7,433 bases of DNA from Actinomycetes bacterium (GTDB lineage: Bacteria; Actinomycetota; Actinomycetes; Streptosporangiales; Streptosporangiaceae). Made by a program: the position numbers and the translations under genes. How positions within the stretch are numbered: position 1 is the stretch's first letter; each line of letters starts with the position of its first letter. Location of the stretch: assembly GCA_023425615.1 (NCBI GenBank), contig JAFACJ010001038.1, forward strand, positions 1-7,433. The letters are read 5' to 3'. This document shows, piece by piece, positions 1 through 4,838 of the stretch. Below the pieces are notes generated by a model. It ran no database searches and was not told the DNA's origin. It saw nothing but the letters and a program-made list of their open reading frames with translations.

Positions 1-615
1 GTGCAGGGCGCGGTCCATGCGCTCGAACTGGCGCAGGGCGGCGCGGGTGTCGCCGCCCGCCGCCAGTTCGCGCATCAGCTCCAGATGGGCGGCGGCGTCC
101 GTGGGGTCGGCCTCGACGAGCTCGGCCCAGCGGCGTGCCTGCCGGAGCATCTGCAGGTGCCGCAGCCGCAGCCGTTCGCGTGCCTCGAACGTCCACGGCT
201 CGTAGTCGTCGCCCGGCAGCAGCGGTCCGGGGTAGGCGTCGGCGGCCCGGGCGGCGGAGGGCGCGTCACCGGCCTCCAGCGCCTCGGAGAGCAGCTCCTG
301 GAAGAGGAGGACGTCGACGTCGACGCGGGTGCCGGGGAAGAGCAGCACCGACTCGTTGCGCAGCACCACGCTGTCCGGGCCCAGATGGCGCCTGGCGAAG
401 TGGGCGGCCTTGTGCAGGCGGGGCCCGGCCTCGGCGACGGGAAGGTCGGGCCACAGCGCGCTCATGAGCCGTTCGCGGTGCATCCGCCGCCGCGGCTCCA
501 GGGCGAGGATCTTGACGAGGCCGGCGGCGTGCCTGCGGTTCCAGGCGGCGGTCGGCACCGGCTCCCCGGACAGGCGGACCTCGAAGCCGCCGAGCAGAGA
601 GATCTCGACTCTCAC
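1..615 (-). CDS. BTAD/SARP-family transcriptional regulator, N-terminal part (runs off left edge)
   Basis: DNA-binding regulator of the AfsR/DnrI (SARP) type; 205 residues are present and no stop is reached. Visible order: a beta-strand start (RVEISLLGGFEVRL, residues 2-15), a winged-helix DNA-binding domain (about 15-95) with the typical HRERLMSALWPDLP helix-turn stretch (46-59) and PRLHKAAHFARRHLG (65-79), then the helical bacterial transcriptional activator domain from about 97 (VDVDVLLFQELL, YPGPLLPGDDYEPW) into TPR-like helices. The AAW-RRHAAGLVKILAL style of the first helix is, from family knowledge, common in large BTAD regulators that continue into an AAA ATPase/TPR region, so the full protein may be much longer; this is inference. 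The GTG at 613-615 is chosen because it begins exactly at the conserved first strand; another in-frame GTG at 637-639 would add eight residues. There is no Shine-Dalgarno. It lies 31 bases after the FAD gene on the same strand and probably regulates it. Confidence 0.88.
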   Translation of the reverse strand, partial: MRVEISLLGGFEVRLSGEPVPTAAWNRRHAAGLVKILALEPRRRMHRERLMSALWPDLPVAEAGPRLHKAAHFARRHLGPDSVVLRNESVLLFPGTRVDVDVLLFQELLSEALEAGDAPSAARAADAYPGPLLPGDDYEPWTFEARERLRLRHLQMLRQARRWAELVEADPTDAAAHLELMRELAAGGDTRAALRQFERMDRALH

Positions 616-650
616 CCGGCCAGTATGCGGGGTGCGCACCGGGTCTTCAC
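616..650 (-). promoter_or_regulatory. Possible leaderless promoter for the BTAD regulator
   Basis: On the minus strand CATACT (622-627) fits the actinobacterial -10 pattern and is followed by six bases (GGCCGG) and then the GTG start, so transcription would begin on or next to the first codon. GTGAAG (645-650) sits 17 bases upstream as a weak -35 (TGA in common with TTGACA) and overlaps the stop codon of the preceding FAD gene. The absence of any ribosome binding site before the GTG agrees with a leaderless message. Read-through from the operon remains possible as well. Confidence 0.4.
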
Positions 651-1807
651 TGCGAAAGTGGCGGATGGTGTGAAATGGCTTCTATTTCACTGCTCATCGC
701 CGAGCTGAGATCCCGCAGCAGCGCGTGGACGGTGCGCTCGTCCCAGCCGTAGCCGGCGATGCGGTCCACGGCGGAGAACAGCGGGATCGCCACCTGCTCG
801 CGCTTGGCGCGGTAGGCGTCCAAGGACTCCTCCTCGGGGAAGCCGCGCAGGATCGCGCCGACGGCCTGGCCGAGGAGGTGGGCGTCGCGCAGCGCCCCGG
901 TCATGCCGTGGGTGCTGAGCGGGTCGAGGAAGCCGCCCGCGTCTCCGGCCAGCGCCCAGCCGGGTCCCGCGCCGTCCCGCAGGAATCCGTGCCGCCCGGG
1001 GAAGCCGTGCAGCCGCGGCGGGAGGTCGGCCTCCTCCAGCCTCGTGTCGCATCCGGTGGCCTCCGCCAGCAGCAGCCGGTACGCCTTGCGCAGGTTCTGG
1101 GAGAACTCCCTGCCGAACCGCTCGGCGGACGTGCCGGCGAAGACGCACACCTCCCCGCCGTTCGTGGGGATCATGCCGGCGGTCGCCCCGGGGCGGTAGA
1201 ACCACTCGTAACCGGTGGCGTCCAGGCCCGGCCAGTACCCGTAGATGACGGCGCCCGCCCCGCTGCCCGTCCACAGGGTGGGCGCCTGCGCCTGCCGGGC
1301 GACGAGGGACCGCACGCCGTCGGCCCCGACCGTCAGCCAGGACTCGGCGTGCAGCCGCTTCCCCGTCCGGGTGCGGGCGATCACGCCCGTGACGCGGCCG
1401 TCGCGGTCATGGCACAGCTCCGTCACGGTGGCGCCGAAGCGGACGTCGGCGCCCGCGGCGATCGCGGCGTCCACCAGGATCGTGTCGAGCAGCGTGCGCC
1501 GCGGCGCGTAGAGGGTGTCGACGCCCGCCGCCGCGCGGATGGAGACGACGGTGGTCTCGCCCGGGTAGTGGAACCTGGTCTGCCGGATCGGCGGGGTCCC
1601 GGCGGCGGCGATCCGGTCCAGCAGGCCCCACCGTTGCAGGTGCGCCGCCCCTCCGCGCATGAGCGCGTGCGTGGACAGCGTGTCGGTGCCGCGTCTGGCG
1701 CGGTCGAGTACCAGGACGCGCAGGCCGTGCCTGGCCATCAGCAGCGCGGTCGCCGCTCCGGCGCAGCGCGCGCCGACGACGACTACGTCGAAGCGTTCCG
1801 TGGACAT
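647..1807 (-). CDS. FAD-dependent oxidoreductase (aromatic hydroxylase / geranylgeranyl reductase-like fold)
   Basis: A 386-residue cytosolic flavoprotein of the PHBH-fold group, whose members hydroxylate or reduce small organic substrates with FAD. The N-terminal Rossmann element is FDVVVVGARCAGAATA (6-21; the GxGxxG position reads GARCAG), with acidic D35 at the end of strand 2. The DG motif is GADGVRS (161-167) and the FAD ribityl-binding GD motif is ALAGDAGGFLDPLSTHG (285-301). The middle (about 175-275) is the substrate domain and has no recognisable specificity motif. No tryptophan-halogenase WxWxIP motif is present. The start ATG at 1805-1807 has AAAGGAA (1817-1823) nine bases upstream; the frame is open further up but that part is shadow. 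The start lies inside the 3' end of the upstream monooxygenase gene (25-base overlap, different frame), suggesting coupled translation. Length is normal for the family. The substrate is unknown. Confidence 0.9.
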   Translation of the reverse strand: MSTERFDVVVVGARCAGAATALLMARHGLRVLVLDRARRGTDTLSTHALMRGGAAHLQRWGLLDRIAAAGTPPIRQTRFHYPGETTVVSIRAAAGVDTLYAPRRTLLDTILVDAAIAAGADVRFGATVTELCHDRDGRVTGVIARTRTGKRLHAESWLTVGADGVRSLVARQAQAPTLWTGSGAGAVIYGYWPGLDATGYEWFYRPGATAGMIPTNGGEVCVFAGTSAERFGREFSQNLRKAYRLLLAEATGCDTRLEEADLPPRLHGFPGRHGFLRDGAGPGWALAGDAGGFLDPLSTHGMTGALRDAHLLGQAVGAILRGFPEEESLDAYRAKREQVAIPLFSAVDRIAGYGWDERTVHALLRDLSSAMSSEIEAISHHPPLSQ

Positions 1808-3018
1808 GTCGGGGTGTTCCTTTCCCGGGCCGCGAGGAGATGGTCGGCCAGATAGGCGGCGTCGTGGCGGGCCCCGTCGATGAACGTGGAGTTCCGCCGG
1901 TACTGGAAGCGCAGCCCGATGGCGTACAGGCCGGGGACGTCCGTGACGCCCCGGCTGTGGCGTATCCGCCCCGTCTCGTCCAGGACGGGGACGTGCAGCC
2001 ACGGGTAGGCGGGGCGCAGTCCGGTCGCCCAGATGACCGAGGTGATCTGGGACCGCGGCAGATCGAGGGCGCGCGGCCCCGGGCGGGGGAGGATCGGGGG
2101 GAGGGGAGCGGCGGGCGGCGCCGACGGATCGAGGCCGTCGATCCCGGCCAGGACGCGGCGGAGCCGTGACTCGGCGGCGGTGACCGAGAACGCGAGATCG
2201 CCGTCGCCGGCGAACCCCGCGGTGTTCCCGTCGAGCCGCAGCAGCCGGCCTGTCAGGATGACGCCCTGCTCCTGGAGGCTGCCCAGGTCGAGGTCACGCC
2301 CGTTGCCGCCGAGTTGCAGCGACGGCTCCCGCCGCGCCGTCCACGGCTGTGGCAGCTCATCGAGGGTGCGGTCGAGCGAGCCGAGCCGGTCCAGCCAGAA
2401 GAGGATGTCGCGGCCCCGGTAGCGGCGCGGGAGGCGGGTGTGGGCGCCGACGGCGAGGACGGTGCGCCTGCCGCTGCGGCACAGCTCGTCGACGATCTGG
2501 ACGCCGGAGGATGAGGCGCCCACCACCAGGACGCCGCCCTCGGGCAGCTCGTCCGGGCCCCGGTACTCGGTGGAGGTCAGCCGGAGGACCTGGGGCGACG
2601 CCCGGTGCGCCGGCACCGCCGGGTGGACGTGGTAGCCGGTGGCGATGACGACGTTGTCGGCGTTCCAGGAGCCGCGTGAGGTCCGCACCAGGAACCCGCA
2701 CCGCTCCTGCCGCACCTCGGTGACCTCGGTGCCGTCCAGGACCGGCGCGGAGAACGAGCGGGCGTACCCCTCCAGGTGGGCGACGAGCTCGGCCGCCGTC
2801 ATGAACCCGTCGGGGTCACCGCCGCGGTAGGCGTGGCCGGGCAGCCGCGACATCCAGTTGGGGGTCAGCAGCCGCAGCGAGTCACGGCGCTCGCGCCAGC
2901 TCTGGGCGGTGCGCCCCCGTTCCAGTACCACGTGCTCGACGCCGCGTTCCGTCAGGCACCGGCTCATCGCCAGGCCCGCGTGCCCGGCCCCGATCACGAC
3001 CGTGTCGATGCCGTGCAT
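1783..3018 (-). CDS. FAD/NAD(P)-binding monooxygenase-like protein (CzcO/FMO type)
   Basis: A 411-residue two-dinucleotide-fold flavoprotein related to flavin-containing and Baeyer-Villiger monooxygenases. The FAD-binding motif is VVIGAGHAGLAMS (7-19, GxGxxG) with E33 ending strand 2; RERRDSLRLLTPNW (42-55) is typical of the group. The first ATG motif is VIATGYHVHP (124-133), the NADPH-binding motif is VLVVGASSSGVQI (163-175, GxSxSG), and the second ATG-type motif is VIWATGLRP (328-336). The C-terminal GLYAIGLRFQYRRNSTFIDG (363-382) is characteristic of this subfamily and contacts the flavin. ATG at 3016-3018 is preceded by a strong GGAGAGAGGG (3025-3034) at six bases. It lies 41 bases after osmC and overlaps the next FAD gene by 25 bases, so it is the middle of an operon. 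Biochemically it should bind FAD and NADPH and activate oxygen; the substrate cannot be read from the sequence. Confidence 0.92.
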   Translation of the reverse strand: MHGIDTVVIGAGHAGLAMSRCLTERGVEHVVLERGRTAQSWRERRDSLRLLTPNWMSRLPGHAYRGGDPDGFMTAAELVAHLEGYARSFSAPVLDGTEVTEVRQERCGFLVRTSRGSWNADNVVIATGYHVHPAVPAHRASPQVLRLTSTEYRGPDELPEGGVLVVGASSSGVQIVDELCRSGRRTVLAVGAHTRLPRRYRGRDILFWLDRLGSLDRTLDELPQPWTARREPSLQLGGNGRDLDLGSLQEQGVILTGRLLRLDGNTAGFAGDGDLAFSVTAAESRLRRVLAGIDGLDPSAPPAAPLPPILPRPGPRALDLPRSQITSVIWATGLRPAYPWLHVPVLDETGRIRHSRGVTDVPGLYAIGLRFQYRRNSTFIDGARHDAAYLADHLLAARERNTPTCPRNAST

Positions 3019-3059
3019 GGTCCGCCCTCTCTCCGGCGGCGGTGCCGCCCGCTCGTTCC

Positions 3060-3632
3060 TCAGGAAGTGATGACGTCCAGCTCGACGGGGACGCCGTTGG
3101 TCAGCACGTCGTAGACGGCCGAGCGGGCGCGTGACTGCTCGACCAGCCCGCGCAGCACCTCCTCGGGGGCGTCGCCGCTGATCCGCAGGCTCACCCGGAT
3201 GGCCTGGTAGCCGTTGCGGACCTCCTCCGACAGGCCGAGGATGCCCAGCAGGTCGATGTCGCCCTCGACGGTCGACTCGATCTCGGTGAGCTCGACGCCG
3301 CGCGCGGAGGCGATGTTGGCCAGGCCGGAGGTGATGCAGGCCGCCAGCGCGTGCAGCAGGAACTCCACCGGCGTCGGGCCCTGGCCCGTCCCGGTCAGGA
3401 CGGCGGGGTGGTCGGCGTCGTAGACGAAGTCCTCGGTGCGGGTGACGTCCTCGCCCCCCGCGCCGTAGAAGCCGCGGATGACGGAGCGGTTGTGGGTGCC
3501 CGACACCCACCGGTTGGAGGCGCGGAACTGGAACTGAGCGAGGGCCGGGTCGGCCTTCACCGCGTTGATCGTGGCGAACAGCGTGGGAGTGTCGACCCCG
3601 TTGATCGGGCCCCGTGCCGTCTTGGTGCTCAT
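3060..3632 (-). CDS. OsmC/Ohr-family protein with a single cysteine
   Basis: A 190-residue OsmC-superfamily protein; classical members (Ohr, OsmC) reduce organic hydroperoxides through a reactive and a resolving cysteine. The core signature is GTGQGPTPVEFLLHALAACI (81-100), with the active-site helix carrying C99 and the conserved glutamate E90; the following IASARGVELTEIESTVEGDID (107-127) is the usual strand pair. C99 is the only cysteine; where the resolving cysteine would lie the protein reads SRARSAVYDVLTNGVPV (167-183), as in the YhfA-like branch. Peroxidase activity by the normal Ohr disulfide cycle is therefore unlikely unless a partner thiol resolves it. The length is longer than Ohr (about 140) because of an N-terminal extension of roughly 35 residues. 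ATG at 3630-3632 has AGAGGAA (3640-3646) seven bases upstream. It is the first gene of the redox operon and is divergent from terC. Confidence 0.93.
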   Translation of the reverse strand: MSTKTARGPINGVDTPTLFATINAVKADPALAQFQFRASNRWVSGTHNRSVIRGFYGAGGEDVTRTEDFVYDADHPAVLTGTGQGPTPVEFLLHALAACITSGLANIASARGVELTEIESTVEGDIDLLGILGLSEEVRNGYQAIRVSLRISGDAPEEVLRGLVEQSRARSAVYDVLTNGVPVELDVITS

Positions 3633-3662
3633 GGGTGTGTTCCTCTCGTCGTCCGCGCCGCC

Positions 3663-3679
3663 CGCGGCCCCGTGCCGCG
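3663..3679 (-). repeat. Small hairpin in the osmC leader
   Basis: CGCGGC and GCCGCG form a perfect six-base stem around a five-base loop in the predicted untranslated leader of the osmC unit. It leaves the ribosome binding site (3640-3646) free and has no U-tract, so it is not a terminator. In DNA this GC-rich such a stem may be chance. Confidence 0.25.
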
Positions 3680-3701
3680 ATCGGTGGCCGGCGCCGACCG
3701 A

Positions 3702-3731
3702 TGAGGGAAAGGTAGGAACGGTTCCTTCCCC
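3702..3731 (-). promoter_or_regulatory. Candidate promoter of the osmC-monooxygenase-FAD operon
   Basis: TACCTT at 3709-3714 (minus strand) fits the TAnnnT -10 pattern and would start transcription near 3702 (an A on the minus strand), giving a leader of about 70 bases to the osmC start at 3632. No good -35 lies 16-18 bases upstream; instead that place is occupied by the direct repeats at 3725-3763, as expected for an activator-dependent promoter. Confidence 0.45.
3714..3726. promoter_or_regulatory. 13-base palindrome overlapping the -10, possible operator
   Basis: AGGAAC-G-GTTCCT is a perfect six-base inverted repeat with one central base. It touches the first base of the TACCTT -10 and sits between that hexamer and the direct repeats, where a bound repressor would block polymerase. 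The binding protein is unknown. Confidence 0.35.
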
Positions 3732-3763
3732 CGGCCTTCCCCCGGCCTCCCCGCAACTTCCCC
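3725..3763 (-). repeat. Four direct heptamer repeats, SARP-box-like
   Basis: Read on the minus strand, GGGGAAG occurs at 3757-3763, GGGGAGG at 3746-3752, GGGGAAG at 3736-3742 and GGGGAAG at 3725-3731; the start-to-start steps are 11, 10 and 11 bases. The part from 3726 to 3747 is a perfect 11-base tandem duplication. The last copy ends 10 bases before the -10 TACCTT (8 bases if the heptamer is framed as GGAAGGA). Known SARP regulators bind heptamer direct repeats at 11-base intervals about 8 bases upstream of the -10, so these are good candidates for the site of the BTAD protein encoded at the end of this operon. That link is inference. Confidence 0.5.
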
Positions 3764-3827
3764 GGGGGCGGAGGCGTTCGTGGGGTAGGGGTGCGATGTC
3801 ACCCGTGATGAGGATGGGGAGGACGAG

Positions 3828-4838
3828 ATGGAGGTTTCGGCCCTGGGGTGGGCCCTGACGATCGGCCTGATCGTCCTGCTGTTCGCCCTGGACCTGGGCA
3901 TGGGGGTGCTGAGGCCGCACCACGTGGGGTTCCGCGAGGCCACCGCCTGGTCGCTGTTCTATCTCGCGGTGGCGCTGGTGTTCGGGCTGGTGCTGGGCAC
4001 CCAGGCGGGATGGACGCACGGGGGCGAGTACTTCGCCGGCTACATCGTGGAGAAGAGCCTGTCGGTCGACAACCTCTTCGTCTTCGTCATCATCATGTCG
4101 ACGTTCGCGGTGCCCGACCGGTACCAGCAGGAGGTCCTGACGTTCGGGATCCTGCTGGCGCTGGCGCTCAGGTCGGTCCTCATCGTGCTCGGTGCCGCGC
4201 TGCTGTCGCTGTTCTCCTTCATGTTCCTGATCTTCGGCCTGCTGCTGCTGTGGACGGCCGTGCAGCTGTTCCGGCACCGCGACGAGGATCCCCATGTGGA
4301 GGACAACCTGCTGGTGAAGGCGACACGGCGGCTCCTCCCTGTCACCGACGAGTACGCGGGCGGGCGCCTGGTCACCGAGGTGGACGGCAGGCGCGTGGTG
4401 ACGCCGCTGTTCATCGTGCTGGTCTCCATCGGCGGCACGGACGTCCTCTTCGCGCTCGACTCCATTCCGGCGGTCTTCGGCGTCACCCAGTCGGGCTACC
4501 TGGTGTTCGTCGCCAACGCGTTCGCGCTCCTCGGGCTGCGGGCGCTGTACTTCCTGGTGACCGGCCTGCTGGACCGGCTGGTGTACCTCTCGACGGGGCT
4601 GTCGCTGATCCTGGCGTTCATCGGGGTGAAGCTGGTCCTGCACTGGGCGCACGGCATCAGCGACGCGATACCGGCGGTCACGACGCCGTTCTCGCTCGGC
4701 GTCATCGCCGTGATCCTCATCGTCACGACGGTGGCGAGCCTGGTGAAGTCCCGCCGCGACCCGCAGGCGCGCGCGCACGCCGGGACCGTGATCAAGCGTC
4801 CGCGTGAGGAGGGCGGTCAGGGGCAGCCGGGCGACTGA
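3828..4838 (+). CDS. TerC/Alx-family integral membrane protein
   Basis: A 336-residue polytopic inner-membrane protein of the TerC family, linked in other bacteria to tellurite resistance and to manganese/metal handling with exported metalloproteins (Alx, MeeF/MeeY). About eight or nine hydrophobic segments are visible (roughly 6-27, 41-58, 82-94, 104-125, 127-147, 192-216, 222-246, 254-274, 286-306). The two family signatures are intact: EKSLSVDNLFVF (75-86) and TDVLFALDSIPAVFGVT (204-220), whose acidic residues D81, D205 and D211 lie in the membrane and are the presumed metal ligands. A hydrophilic loop (150-190) and a basic C-terminal tail (308-336) flank the core. Length is typical. ATG at 3828 follows GGGGAGGA (3816-3823) with four to five bases spacing. 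No convincing promoter is visible upstream. It is divergent from the osmC unit, and its 3' end overlaps the GH65 gene by 22 bases on the opposite strand. Confidence 0.94.
   Translation: MEVSALGWALTIGLIVLLFALDLGMGVLRPHHVGFREATAWSLFYLAVALVFGLVLGTQAGWTHGGEYFAGYIVEKSLSVDNLFVFVIIMSTFAVPDRYQQEVLTFGILLALALRSVLIVLGAALLSLFSFMFLIFGLLLLWTAVQLFRHRDEDPHVEDNLLVKATRRLLPVTDEYAGGRLVTEVDGRRVVTPLFIVLVSIGGTDVLFALDSIPAVFGVTQSGYLVFVANAFALLGLRALYFLVTGLLDRLVYLSTGLSLILAFIGVKLVLHWAHGISDAIPAVTTPFSLGVIAVILIVTTVASLVKSRRDPQARAHAGTVIKRPREEGGQGQPGD

Noticed and set aside
1..708. A 235-codon plus-strand frame at the left edge
   Set aside because: It is antisense to the BTAD regulator, whose domain sequence is clear; the plus-strand translation resembles no family and is Gly/Val/Gln-rich as expected for a shadow.
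770..1807. GARCAG in place of a perfect GxGxxG in the FAD oxidoreductase
   Set aside because: From family knowledge, GARCAG is a recurrent variant in this flavoprotein group, so it is not evidence of inactivation or novelty.
725..1855. A 376-codon plus-strand frame
   Set aside because: Antisense to the FAD oxidoreductase, which has intact FAD motifs; no domain is visible in the plus-strand translation and no suitable ribosome binding site was noted.
3663..3679. Leader hairpin as a riboswitch or attenuator
   Set aside because: One six-base GC stem with no conserved core, no alternative pairing and no U-tract is not enough in DNA of this composition.
1783..3756. A 657-codon version of the FMO-like protein with a 246-residue N-terminal extension
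   Set aside because: The extension is Arg/Pro/Gly-rich out-of-frame translation of osmC and its leader. The Rossmann motif begins right after ATG 3018, which has a strong Shine-Dalgarno.
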